From JAJTHJ01 sp046316025 (GTDB taxonomy: Bacteria > Pseudomonadota > Gammaproteobacteria > Burkholderiales > Burkholderiaceae_F): 49,416 nucleotides of DNA. Positions 8,171-18,660 of the stretch are shown here, piece by piece. The notes under the pieces are model-generated. The model was not told the DNA's origin. It did no database searches and saw only the letters and a program-made list of their open reading frames with translations. The position numbers were made by a program, and so were the translations under genes. Positions within the stretch are counted from its first letter, which is position 1, and the number at the start of each line of letters is the position of its first letter. The stretch lies in assembly GCA_046316025.1 (NCBI GenBank), contig JBKCXU010000042.1, forward strand, positions 1-49,416, read 5' to 3'.

Positions 8171-9829
8171 ATGCTGCACGGCCTGATGATGCAGGTGCCG
8201 CTGGCGATCTCGTCGCTGATCGAGCACGCCGACCGCCACCACCCCGACGCGAAAGTCGTCTCGCGCCGGGTCGAAGGCGACGTTCACCACACCACCTGGC
8301 GCGCCCTGCACCGCCGCGCGCGGCAGATGGCGAGCGCCTTGCAGACTCCGGGCCTGGAGCGCAGCGACCGCATCGCCACGCTGGCCTGGAACGGCTACCG
8401 ACACATGGAGCTGTACTTCGCGGTGTCCGGCAGCGGCTTGGTGCTGCACACGATCAACCCAAGGCTGCACCCGGAGCAACTCGCCTGGATCGTCAACCAC
8501 GCCGAAGACCAGTATCTCTTTTTCGATCTGACCTTCCTGCCGCTGGTGGAAGCGATTGCGCCGCATTGCCGCGGCGTGCGCGGCTGGGTGGCAATGATCG
8601 ACCGCGACCGGATGCCCGCACAGAGCAAGACGCCGCTGATCTGCTACGAAGAACTGATCGAGCGCGGCTCGCCCGACTATGTGTGGCCGGAGTTCGACGA
8701 GAACCTCGCGTCCTCGCTCTGCTACACGTCGGGCACCACGGGCAACCCGAAGGGCGTGCTGTACAGCCACCGCTCGACCGTGTTGCACAGCTACGCGGCG
8801 GCGCTGCCGGACGCGCTGAACGTCTCTTCGCGCGACTGCATCCTGCCGGTCGTGCCGATGTTCCACGTCAACGCCTGGGGCCTGCCCTACGTGGGCGCGC
8901 TGACCGGCGCCAAGATGGTCTTCCCCGGCGCGCAACTGGACGGCAAATCGCTGTACGAATTGTTCGAAGCCGAGGGCGTGACCTGCTCGGCCGGCGTGCC
9001 CACCGTCTGGCAGGGTTTGCTCGGCCACGTCGAAGCCAACAATCTGCGGTTTTCGACGATGAAGCGCACGGTCATCGGCGGCGCCGCCTGCCCGCCGGCA
9101 ATGCTGCGCCTGTTCCAGCAGAAGTACGGCGTACAGGTGATCCATGCCTGGGGCATGACGGAGATGAGCCCGCTCGGCACCTCCTGCACGCTGAAAGGCA
9201 AGCATGCCGGCCTGCCGGAGGCAGAGCGGCTGGCGATCCAGTACAAGCAGGGCCGCGCGATCTACGGCGTGGACATGAAGATCGTCGACGTGGACGGCAG
9301 CGAACTGCCGTGGGACGGCAAGACCTTTGGCGACCTGCTGGTGCGCGGGCCGTGGATCCTGCGCGAATACTTCAAGGGCGACGGCGGCGACCCGCTCAAG
9401 CGCGATGCTGCGGGGCGAGGCTGGTTTCCGACCGGCGACGTGGCCACCATCGACGCCGACGGCTACATGCACATCACCGACCGCAGCAAGGACGTGATCA
9501 AGTCCGGCGGCGAGTGGATCAGCTCGATCGAACTGGAAAACATCGCGGTGGCGCACCCCGCGGTGGCGATGGCGGCGTGCATTGGCGTGCAGCACCCCAA
9601 GTGGGACGAGCGGCCGATCATCGTGGTCGTGCGCAAGCCGGACGCCAAGCTGGAAAAGGCCGAGCTGCTCGCCTGGTACGCCGACAAAGTGGCGAAGTGG
9701 CAGGTGCCGGACGACGTGGTGTTCGTCGAGGCCATCCCGCTGGGCGCCACGGGCAAGATGCTCAAGACGCGGCTGCGCGAGCAGTTGAAAGACTACGTGC
9801 TGCCGGCCCGAAGCGCGCGCCGCGGGTAA
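8171..9829 (+). CDS. medium/long-chain fatty-acid--CoA ligase (AMP-forming, DmdB-like)
   Basis: A 552-residue member of the ANL superfamily that activates a carboxylic acid to its acyl-CoA through an acyl-AMP. The P-loop YTSGTTGNPKG is at residues 185-195, followed by HAWGMTEMSPLG, the hinge region TGDVATIDADGYMHITDR and the C-terminal catalytic lysine in GATGKMLKT (Lys529). AAGGAGA lies upstream of ATG 8171. Overall similarity is to the DmdB/long-chain ligase group, but the substrate cannot be read from the sequence. It stands before a complete branched-chain-type transporter and upstream of beta-oxidation genes, so it probably activates the imported acid. A hairpin overlaps its stop codon. 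Confidence 0.93.
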   Translation: MLHGLMMQVPLAISSLIEHADRHHPDAKVVSRRVEGDVHHTTWRALHRRARQMASALQTPGLERSDRIATLAWNGYRHMELYFAVSGSGLVLHTINPRLHPEQLAWIVNHAEDQYLFFDLTFLPLVEAIAPHCRGVRGWVAMIDRDRMPAQSKTPLICYEELIERGSPDYVWPEFDENLASSLCYTSGTTGNPKGVLYSHRSTVLHSYAAALPDALNVSSRDCILPVVPMFHVNAWGLPYVGALTGAKMVFPGAQLDGKSLYELFEAEGVTCSAGVPTVWQGLLGHVEANNLRFSTMKRTVIGGAACPPAMLRLFQQKYGVQVIHAWGMTEMSPLGTSCTLKGKHAGLPEAERLAIQYKQGRAIYGVDMKIVDVDGSELPWDGKTFGDLLVRGPWILREYFKGDGGDPLKRDAAGRGWFPTGDVATIDADGYMHITDRSKDVIKSGGEWISSIELENIAVAHPAVAMAACIGVQHPKWDERPIIVVVRKPDAKLEKAELLAWYADKVAKWQVPDDVVFVEAIPLGATGKMLKTRLREQLKDYVLPARSARRG

Positions 9830-9838
9830 ACCCGCGGC
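9819..9838 (+). terminator. hairpin overlapping the acyl-CoA ligase stop codon
   Basis: A perfect 9-bp inverted repeat, GCCGCGGGT/ACCCGCGGC, with a 2-nt gap; the TAA stop of the ligase (9827-9829) lies across the centre. No T-run follows, so this is a transcript-end or pause hairpin candidate rather than a classical intrinsic terminator. Confidence 0.45.
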
Positions 9839-9912
9839 ACTGCGGCTTTACCGGGGCGGGGCGCGCCAGTAATCTCCGCGGCCATAACAACCACACCGCA
9901 AGGAGACCCGCC

Positions 9913-11196
9913 ATGTTCTCGATCACCCGCCGGCTGCTGGCCGGTCTGGCTGCGCTGCTGCTCGCCAGCGGCGGCGCCCTCGCGCAAAGCAAAGGCGCCG
10001 CGTCCGCTGCCGCGCCGGCAGCGCAAACGGTGAAGATTGCTTTCGTCGACCCGCTGTCCGGGCCGTTCGCGGCCGTGGGGCAGAACATCCTCAAGCACTT
10101 CCAGCAGGCGGCAGAGATCGTCACCAGCAAGCAACTGGCCGGCCCCGGCATCAAGTTCGAGATCGTGCCCTTCGACAACAAGGGCTCGCCGCAGGAGTCG
10201 TTGACGGTGCTCAAATCGATCATCGACCAGGGCATCCGCTACGTGGCTCAGGGCAACGGCTCGCACGTGGCGATTCCGCTGGCGGATGCGATCGCCAAGC
10301 ACAACGAGCGCAACCCCAACCAGTCGATCGTGTTTCTCAACTACGCGGCGGTGGACCCGGATCTCACCAACAGCAAGTGCAATTTCTGGCACTTTCGCTT
10401 CGACGCCAACACCGACATGAAAATGGAGGCGTTGACCGAGTACATGTTGGGCCGGCCCGAGATCAAAAGCGTCTACCTGATCAACCAGAACTACTCGCAC
10501 GGCCAGCAGGTGACGCGGGTGGCCAAGGAGATGCTGGCGCGCAAGCGGCCCGACGTGAAGATCGCCGGCGAAGACCTGCATCCGCTGGGGCAGGTGCGCG
10601 ACTTCGCACCGTACATCGCCAAGATCCGCGCCTCCGGTGCGGATACGGTGATCACCGGCAACTGGGGGCCCGACCTGGTGCTACTGGTGCGCGCGGCGCG
10701 CGACGCGGGGCTGAACGTCAACTTCTACACCTACTACGCGGGCGTGATCGGCACGCCCACGGCGATCGGCCCGGCCGGCGCGGAGTTGGTGCGGCAAGTC
10801 AGCTACTGGCACCCGAACATCGCCAAGTACCCGTATGAAGACCTCTACACCGAGTTCAAGAAGCGCTACAAGGAAGAGTGGTACACGCTGGCGGCGTTTA
10901 CGTCGATGACGATGCTGGCCGAGGCCATCAAGCGCGCCAAGAGCACCGACCCGCTGCGCGTGGCGTACACGATGGAAGGTCTGAGGATGCCCACCGTGAT
11001 GGGCGAAGTCGAAATGCGCGCCGCCGACCACCAGTTGCAGCAGCCGCTGTTCATCTCGGTGTGGACCAAGGCCGGCGGCGAGGTCAAGCACGACTCGGAG
11101 AACACCGGCTACGGGTTCAAGACGGTCCGCGCGATCGACACCTTCGTCGGGGCGCAGCCGACCAGTTGTCAGATGCAGCGGCCGGCAAGACCTTGA
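9913..11196 (+). CDS. branched-chain-type ABC transporter, periplasmic substrate-binding protein
   Basis: A 427-residue type I periplasmic binding protein of the LivK group. The signal peptide (residues 1-25, ending GGALAQ) is followed by a Ser/Ala linker and the typical opening VKIAFVDPLSGPFAAVGQN. The two-lobed fold is indicated by NKGSPQESL, GNGSHVAIPLADA and the hinge-region segment YLINQNYSHGQQV. ATG 9913 has AAGGAGA ahead of it; a much longer open frame in this phase upstream is a shadow of the ligase. It is the first gene of the livKHMGF-type set. The neighbouring acyl-CoA ligase and beta-oxidation genes point to an organic acid ligand rather than an amino acid, but this is inference. 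Confidence 0.93.
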   Translation: MFSITRRLLAGLAALLLASGGALAQSKGAASAAAPAAQTVKIAFVDPLSGPFAAVGQNILKHFQQAAEIVTSKQLAGPGIKFEIVPFDNKGSPQESLTVLKSIIDQGIRYVAQGNGSHVAIPLADAIAKHNERNPNQSIVFLNYAAVDPDLTNSKCNFWHFRFDANTDMKMEALTEYMLGRPEIKSVYLINQNYSHGQQVTRVAKEMLARKRPDVKIAGEDLHPLGQVRDFAPYIAKIRASGADTVITGNWGPDLVLLVRAARDAGLNVNFYTYYAGVIGTPTAIGPAGAELVRQVSYWHPNIAKYPYEDLYTEFKKRYKEEWYTLAAFTSMTMLAEAIKRAKSTDPLRVAYTMEGLRMPTVMGEVEMRAADHQLQQPLFISVWTKAGGEVKHDSENTGYGFKTVRAIDTFVGAQPTSCQMQRPARP

Positions 11197-11233
11197 GTGT
11201 CTCGGTAACGCTTTGCCGCGGAGTTCTGCCCAT

Positions 11234-11336
11234 GCCCTCACCCGACGCCTGCGGCGGCACCCTCTCCCGCTGATGCGGGCGAGGGTTGTGTGCTCCCCTC
11301 GACCGCATCAGCGGGAGAGAGGCCGGGGGTGAGGGC
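11234..11336 (+). repeat. long imperfect palindrome between livK- and livH-type genes
   Basis: Outer arms GCCCTCACCC (11234-11243) and GGGTGAGGGC (11327-11336) enclose a perfect 17-bp inner inverted repeat, CTCTCCCGCTGATGCGG at 11262-11278 paired with 11303-11319. An alternative hairpin with a TGAT loop can form inside the left arm (11260-11285, 10 of 11 pairs). This resembles the CCCTCACCC...GGGTGAGGG interspersed repeats common in proteobacteria and differs from the other REP family in this window. It may lower expression of the membrane genes relative to the binding protein. Confidence 0.85.
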
Positions 11337-11369
11337 AAAGCAGCGCCGCGAAATCGGCAAACGCGCTTC

Positions 11370-12332
11370 GTGACCCCCGAAACCGCCTTCATCCAGTTGC
11401 TCAACGGCCTGTCCTACGGGCTGTTGCTGTTCATGCTGGCGGCGGGGTTGACACTGATCCTGTCGTTAATGGGCGTGCTCAACTTCGCACACGCCAGCTT
11501 CTACATGCTGGGGGCCTACTTCGGCTACCAGCTTTCTGCCTGGTTCGGCTATTGGCCGGCGTTCGTGCTGGCGCCGCTGCTGCTCTTCGCGCTCGGCGCG
11601 GCGGTCGAGCGCTGGGGACTGCGCCGCGTGCACCAGTGGGGCCACGTGCCTGAGCTGCTCTTCACCTTCGGGCTGTCCTACATCGTCGTCGAGCTGGTAC
11701 AGGTGATCTGGGGCCGCGCCGCGGTGCCGTACCGGATCCCGCCGGAGCTCGACGGGCCGCTTGGGCTGCTGCAAGGTTTTGGGGTGACCTTTCCTGCCTA
11801 TCGCGTGTTTGCGATGGGTGTCGCGGTGGCGATGCTGGTGGCGTTGTGGTGGCTCATCAACCGCACGCGCGTCGGACTGGTGATCCGTGCGTCACTCACG
11901 CATCCGCAGCAGGTCGAGGCACTCGGCCACAACGTGCCGCGGGTGCAGATGCTGGTCTTCGGCGGCGGCTGCGCGCTGGCGGGGGTGGCGGGCGTGGTGG
12001 GCGGCAATCTCTTCGTCACCGAGCCGGGCATGGCGGGCGCCGTAGGCGCGATCCTCTTCGTGGTGATCGTGATCGGCGGCATGGGGTCGTTGGCGGGCGC
12101 CTTCATCGCCTCGCTCGCACTCGGGCTGATCGACGCCTTCGGCAAGACAAGCGACGCTTCGCTCGCCTGGCTGCTGACCACGCAGTTCAATGTCGCGGTC
12201 GATGCGCAGTCGGCCGGCTGGCCGCTGCTCAAGCTCACCATCGCACAACTGACGCCGGTGCTGCCCTTCCTGCTGCTGGTGCTGATCCTGATCTTCCGGC
12301 CCAAGGGCCTGCTCGGTACGCGCGAGGGTTGA
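11370..12332 (+). CDS. branched-chain-type ABC transporter permease (LivH-like)
   Basis: A 320-residue inner-membrane permease with about eight hydrophobic segments and the LivH opening FIQLLNGLSYGLLLFMLAAG followed by LTLILSLMGVLNFAHASFYMLG. The cytoplasmic coupling region (VQMLVFGGGCALAGVAGVVG) and the GGMGSLAGAF motif are present. The start is taken as GTG 11370, because the open frame further upstream lies inside the palindromic repeat. Its TGA is followed after one base by the GTG of the next permease gene, so the two are translated together and form the heterodimeric channel of the transporter. Confidence 0.93.
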   Translation: MTPETAFIQLLNGLSYGLLLFMLAAGLTLILSLMGVLNFAHASFYMLGAYFGYQLSAWFGYWPAFVLAPLLLFALGAAVERWGLRRVHQWGHVPELLFTFGLSYIVVELVQVIWGRAAVPYRIPPELDGPLGLLQGFGVTFPAYRVFAMGVAVAMLVALWWLINRTRVGLVIRASLTHPQQVEALGHNVPRVQMLVFGGGCALAGVAGVVGGNLFVTEPGMAGAVGAILFVVIVIGGMGSLAGAFIASLALGLIDAFGKTSDASLAWLLTTQFNVAVDAQSAGWPLLKLTIAQLTPVLPFLLLVLILIFRPKGLLGTREG

Positions 12333-12333
12333 G

Positions 12334-13638
12334 GTGACCGAGCCCGTGCTGCGCTACAGGCCGGTCAACCTCGGCCGCTGGGTGATCTGGGGCTTCGCGG
12401 CGCTGCTGTTCGCGACACTGCCGCTCGTCTTCGACGACCTGTTTGCCAAGAGCCTGTTGTCGCAGATGGGCATCATGATCGTGTTCGCCTTGTCGTACAA
12501 CATGCTGCTCGGGCAAAGCGGGATGCTGAGCTTCGGCCACGCGGTGTACTCGGGGCTCGGCGCGTACTTTGCGATCCACCTGCTGGTGTGGATCGCGCAG
12601 GGCAAAGTGGCGTTTCCGGTGTCGCTGCTGCCGCTGGTGGGCGGACTGGCGGGGATGGCCTTCGGCGTCATCTTTGGCTGGCTCACCACGCGCAAGGCGG
12701 GCACGCCCTTCGCGATGATCACGCTCGGCATCGGCGAGATGGTGTTTGCCGCCTCGCTTATGTTCCCCGGCTTCTTTGGCGGCGAGGCGGGCGTGAGCGG
12801 CAACCGCACCGCGGGCGGACCGTTTCTCGGCATCAAGTCGCTGACCTTCGGCCCGGACATCCAGATCTACTACCTGATCGCGGCCTGGACCTTCGTCTGC
12901 ATGTTGGCGATGTTCGCACTGACGCAAACGCCGCTTGGGCGCATCGCCAATGCCGTGCGCGACAACCCGGAGCGCGCCGAGTTCATCGGCTACAACACGC
13001 AGCGGGTGCGCTGGCTGATGCTCATCTTGTCGAGCTTCTTTGCCGGTATCGCGGGCGGGCTGTCCGCGCTGTACTTCGAGATCGTGTCGGCGGAGAACCT
13101 GTCGGCGATCCGCTCGGGTGGTGTGCTGCTGGCCGCCTTTATCGGCGGCGCGGCGTTTTTCTTCGGGCCCATTTTGGGTGCCGTGCTGTTCGTGCTGTTT
13201 GCGGTGGCGCTGTCGGAGTTCACCAAGGCCTGGCAGTTGTATCTGGGCCTGTTCTTCGTGCTGCTGGTGATGTATGCGCCGGGCGGGCTGGCGAGCCTGA
13301 TCCTGATGAACCTGCGGGTGCTGAAGCTCCGCAAGTTCGCGCGACTGCGCGACCCGTACTTCGGCGTCATCGCGGCGGCGGCCTTGCTGGCGGCGGGGGT
13401 GGTGATGCTGGTGGAGCTGACCTATCACCTGACGCTGGACTACGCGGCGGGGCCGCAGGTGAGGGTCTTCGGCCTGCCGCTTTCCACCGACCGGGCCGAG
13501 AGCTGGGTGCTGATGGCCAGCGTGATCGCCGCCGGCGCGACGGGCTTCGAATACATGCGGCGCGTGTTCAAGGCGCAGTGGGACGCGATCGCCGTCGAGA
13601 TCGAAGACTGGTTGCGCGAGAACCCGGACGACAGATGA
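12334..13638 (+). CDS. branched-chain-type ABC transporter permease (LivM-like) with C-terminal extension
   Basis: A 434-residue LivM-type permease, about 100 residues longer than the second LivM in this window (313). The core carries the MLLGQSGMLSFGHAVYSGLG motif and RIANAVRDNPERAEFIGYN. Beyond the usual end (near residue 325) there is a charged stretch, two more hydrophobic segments (about 345-367 and 388-408) and an acidic tail. GTG 12334 follows the LivH stop by one base. The extension is continuous with the rest of the frame and shows no sign of a frameshift. Its role is unknown. Confidence 0.92.
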   Translation: MTEPVLRYRPVNLGRWVIWGFAALLFATLPLVFDDLFAKSLLSQMGIMIVFALSYNMLLGQSGMLSFGHAVYSGLGAYFAIHLLVWIAQGKVAFPVSLLPLVGGLAGMAFGVIFGWLTTRKAGTPFAMITLGIGEMVFAASLMFPGFFGGEAGVSGNRTAGGPFLGIKSLTFGPDIQIYYLIAAWTFVCMLAMFALTQTPLGRIANAVRDNPERAEFIGYNTQRVRWLMLILSSFFAGIAGGLSALYFEIVSAENLSAIRSGGVLLAAFIGGAAFFFGPILGAVLFVLFAVALSEFTKAWQLYLGLFFVLLVMYAPGGLASLILMNLRVLKLRKFARLRDPYFGVIAAAALLAAGVVMLVELTYHLTLDYAAGPQVRVFGLPLSTDRAESWVLMASVIAAGATGFEYMRRVFKAQWDAIAVEIEDWLRENPDDR

Positions 13639-14393
13639 CTGCGCCCGCCCTGGAACTGCGCGCGTTGCGCAAGAGTTTTGGCGCCACTGAGATCATCCGT
13701 GGCGTGGATCTGACCGTCGCCGCCGGCGAGCGGCACGCGATCATCGGGCCGAACGGCGCGGGCAAGTCCACGCTCTTCAATCTGATCTCCGGCCGCTTTG
13801 CGCCGAGCAACGGCTCGATCCGCTTGAACGGCGAGGAGATCGCCGGCCGCAAGCCCTACGAGATCAACCGGCTGGGTCTGTCGCGGTCGTTCCAGATCAC
13901 CAACATCTTTCACCGGCTGACGGTGTTCGAGAACCTGCGCTGCGCGGTGCTGTGGTCGCTCGGCTACCGCTACTCGTTCTGGCAGCGCTTGAACGCGCTG
14001 ACCGATGCAGCCGACCGCGCCGAGGAGGTGCTCGCCCGCATCGGCCTGCGCCGGCGCCGCAACATCGCCGCCGGACAACTGACCTACGCCGAGCAGCGCG
14101 CGCTGGAACTCGGCATCACTATCGCCGGCGGTGCCAACGTGATCTTGCTCGACGAACCCACCGCCGGCATGAGCCGCAGCGAGACCGCCAATGCGGTCGC
14201 GCTGATCCGCGAGGTGACCGCTGGCAAGACGCTGGTGATGGTCGAGCACGACATGGGCGTGGTGTTCGGGCTTGCCGATCGCATCTCGGTACTGGTGTAT
14301 GGCGAGGTGATCGCCAGCGGCAGCCCGGCCGAGATCCGCACCGATGCGCGGGTCAAGGAGGCCTATCTCGGCACCCAGGCGGAGGCCGCCTGA
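13635..14393 (+). CDS. branched-chain-type ABC transporter ATP-binding protein (LivG-like)
   Basis: A 252-residue ABC ATPase. Walker A is GPNGAGKST at residues 38-46, Walker B ends VILLDEP with Asp173/Glu174, the H-loop His is residue 205 (VEHDM), and the signature region reads LTYAEQR rather than LSGGQ, as is usual in LivG proteins. The LivG-specific insert after SRSFQITNIF is present. Its ATG overlaps the LivM stop by 4 nt (ATGA). It should pair with the next gene to power the transporter. Confidence 0.95.
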   Translation: MTAPALELRALRKSFGATEIIRGVDLTVAAGERHAIIGPNGAGKSTLFNLISGRFAPSNGSIRLNGEEIAGRKPYEINRLGLSRSFQITNIFHRLTVFENLRCAVLWSLGYRYSFWQRLNALTDAADRAEEVLARIGLRRRRNIAAGQLTYAEQRALELGITIAGGANVILLDEPTAGMSRSETANAVALIREVTAGKTLVMVEHDMGVVFGLADRISVLVYGEVIASGSPAEIRTDARVKEAYLGTQAEAA

Positions 14394-15085
14394 TGCTTGC
14401 GGTGCGCAATATGCAAGCCTGGTACGGCAAGAGCCACGTGCTGCACGGTGTGGACCTGACGGTCGGCAGCGGCGAGATCGTGAGCCTGCTCGGGCGTAAC
14501 GGAGTCGGGCGCTCAACCACCGCCAAGGCGATCATGGGCATGGTCGATCGCACCGGTGTGGTGGACTTTGGCGACGAGGACCTGGTGCGGCTTTCGACCC
14601 ACCAGATCGCCCATCGCGGCATCGGCTACGTGCCGGAGAGCCGCGACATCTTTGGCGACCTGACCGTCGAGGAAAACCTGATCCTCGGGCTGAAGGGTCG
14701 CAAGGCGGGCCGCTGGAGCTTCGACGACATGTACGCGCTATTCCCCCGCCTGCGCGAGCGGCGCACCACGCAGGCGGGTGTGCTCTCCGGCGGCGAGCAG
14801 CAGATGCTGACGCTGGCGCGCACGATGATGGGCGACCCGAAGCTGGTGCTGATCGATGAGCCGACCGAGGGCCTGGCGCCGAAGATCGTCGAACTGGTGG
14901 CCGAGTTCCTGCGCGCGCTGAAGGAGCGTGGCGTGTCGGTGCTGCTGATTGAGCAAAAGCTCACCATTGCGCTGGAGATCTCGCAGCGCGTGTACGTGAT
15001 GGGGCATGGGCACATGGTCTTCGAGGGCACGCCCGATGAGCTGCGGCGGAACCGGTTGGTCAGGCAGGAGTGGCTGGAGGTTTGA
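14393..15085 (+). CDS. branched-chain-type ABC transporter ATP-binding protein (LivF-like) with Arg in the Walker A lysine position
   Basis: A 230-residue LivF-type ATPase. The family layout is intact: signature LSGGEQQ, Walker B LVLIDEP, and GYVPESRDIF. The Walker A loop, however, reads GRNGVGRST at residues 34-42, with Arg40 (CGC at 14510-14512) where nearly all ABC ATPases have the phosphate-binding lysine. The LivF of the second transporter in this window has the normal GRNGMGKTT. The start overlaps the LivG stop in TGATG. A palindrome begins 11 nt after the stop. Confidence 0.94.
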   Translation: MLAVRNMQAWYGKSHVLHGVDLTVGSGEIVSLLGRNGVGRSTTAKAIMGMVDRTGVVDFGDEDLVRLSTHQIAHRGIGYVPESRDIFGDLTVEENLILGLKGRKAGRWSFDDMYALFPRLRERRTTQAGVLSGGEQQMLTLARTMMGDPKLVLIDEPTEGLAPKIVELVAEFLRALKERGVSVLLIEQKLTIALEISQRVYVMGHGHMVFEGTPDELRRNRLVRQEWLEV

Positions 15086-15095
15086 GCGTTGGTTG

Positions 15096-15120
15096 TGGCG
15101 CGTTTGTTGAAAACGCGCCA
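15096..15120 (+). promoter_or_regulatory. perfect 10-bp inverted repeat before the fic-like gene (operator or terminator)
   Basis: TGGCGCGTTT and AAACGCGCCA are separated by GTTGA. A second, weaker repeat (GGCGC...GCGCC, about 15128-15151) follows and also ends in TCGCGCCA. TAATAT at 15121 could be a -10 element, but no convincing -35 stands at the right distance. With 11 nt to the LivF stop and no T-run, either operon end or operator for the fic-like gene is possible. Confidence 0.45.
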
Positions 15121-15169
15121 TAATATCGGCGCAATTATTCGAAATCGCGCCACGCTCAACCGTCCACCC

Positions 15170-16563
15170 ATGTCACGCCCAAGTACCGCCATCGAAGACC
15201 AATTGCGCATCGAGCAGCATCTGACGCTCGAGCCGACGCCCGTCTCCGTCGAGAGCATCGTCGCCGCGCTGCGGCCACCGCTGCCCCGGCGCACGGTGCA
15301 GCGCCGGCTGGCCGAGCTCGTGGCCCGGCGTCGCATCGTGCGCAGCGGCGCCGGGCGGGGCGCCAAGTACCGTTTGCCGGGCTCCGGCCTGAGGGTCGAA
15401 CAGGAAATTGCGCCAAATGCCCCGACGGCTCGCGCCGAAACCGTCATCCCGCTCTCGCCCGAGGCGCGCGAACTGCAAGCCGCCATCCGCCGGCCCTTTC
15501 ACCTGCGCCCGCCGGTGGGCTACCAGATCGAGTTCCTCGATCGCTATCACCCCAACAGCAGCTACTACCTGCCGGAAGCGCTACGGGCGCAGTTGCGGGA
15601 AATGGGCGCCTCGCCGATGCAGGATGCGCCGGCAGGCACCTTTGCGCGCGACATCTTGAATCGGCTGCTGATCGACCTTTCCTGGGCCTCGTCGCACCTT
15701 GAGGGCAACACCTACAGCCGGCTCGACACGCAGCGGCTGATCGAACTGGGCGAGGCCGCCGCCGGCAAGGACAGTCTGGAAACCCAGATGATCCTCAACC
15801 ACAAGGCGGCCATCGAACACCTGGTGGACCACGCCGCGCGCCTCAAGGTGGACCGCACGCACCTGATCGCGCTGCACGCGTTGCTTGCCGATGGCCTGAT
15901 GCCCGACCCGACGGCCATCGGACGGCTGCGCAAGCGGGCGGTGGACATCGGCGGCTCGGCGTACCGCCCGCTGGGGTTTCCGCAGCAAGTGGCGGAGCTC
16001 TTCGACATCGTCGTCGCTAGCGCCGCGCAGATCGACGACCCCTTCGAGCAGGCCTTCTTCCTGATGGTGCACCTGCCCTACCTGCAACCGTTCGAGGACG
16101 TAAACAAGCGCGTGTCGCGGCTGGCGGCCAATATCCCACTGATCCGGCGCAACCTGTGCCCGTTATCGTTCATCGACGTGCCTCCGCGCGCCTACACCGA
16201 TGCGATGCTGGCGGTGTACGAGTTCAATCGCATCGAGCTGCTGCGCGACGTGTTTGCGTGGGCCTACGAACGCTCCTGCCAGCAGTACGTCGCGGTACAG
16301 AAGCGGATGGTGCCGCCGGATACGTTTCGGCTGCGCTACCGGGCCGAACTCGCCGAGGCGATGCGCACGCTGGTGCAGGGCCGCCGCAAACCGACCGCGG
16401 CGCAGATCGCGCGCGCCACACCGCGCGCGGTGCCCGCTGCCGCGCGGCGGCGCTTTGCCGACCTCGTGCTGCGCGAGTTCGAAAGCCTGCACGCGGGCAA
16501 CGTCGTACGCTTCGGCCTGCATCCGTTTGAATTCGACGCGTGGCAGAAAGCGACCCGCAGCAA

Positions 16564-16567
<4 letters not shown>
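15170..16567 (+). CDS. Fic family protein with divergent active-site motif
   Basis: A 465-residue protein with an N-terminal winged-helix-like region (about 15-75: RRTVQRRLAELVARRRIVRS), a linker and a Fic domain. The inhibitory-helix motif SSHLEGN is present at residues 174-180. The catalytic loop reads QPFEDVNKRVSR (306-317) instead of HPFxxGNGRxxR, so the usual histidine is Gln and the glycine before Asn is Val. I recognise this as a distinct Fic-like subfamily followed by PLSFIDVP rather than a random mutant. ATG 15170 is preferred to an upstream start inside the palindrome. The gene overlaps the next by 4 nt, tying it to the beta-oxidation genes. Target and activity are unknown; a transcriptional regulator role is possible from the N-terminal domain. 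Confidence 0.85.

Positions 16568-18659
<2,092 letters not shown>

Positions 18660-18660
<1 letters not shown>

Noticed and set aside
6555..8186. 543-codon plus-strand open frame opposite selO
   Set aside because: Shadow of selO; no start context and no motifs.
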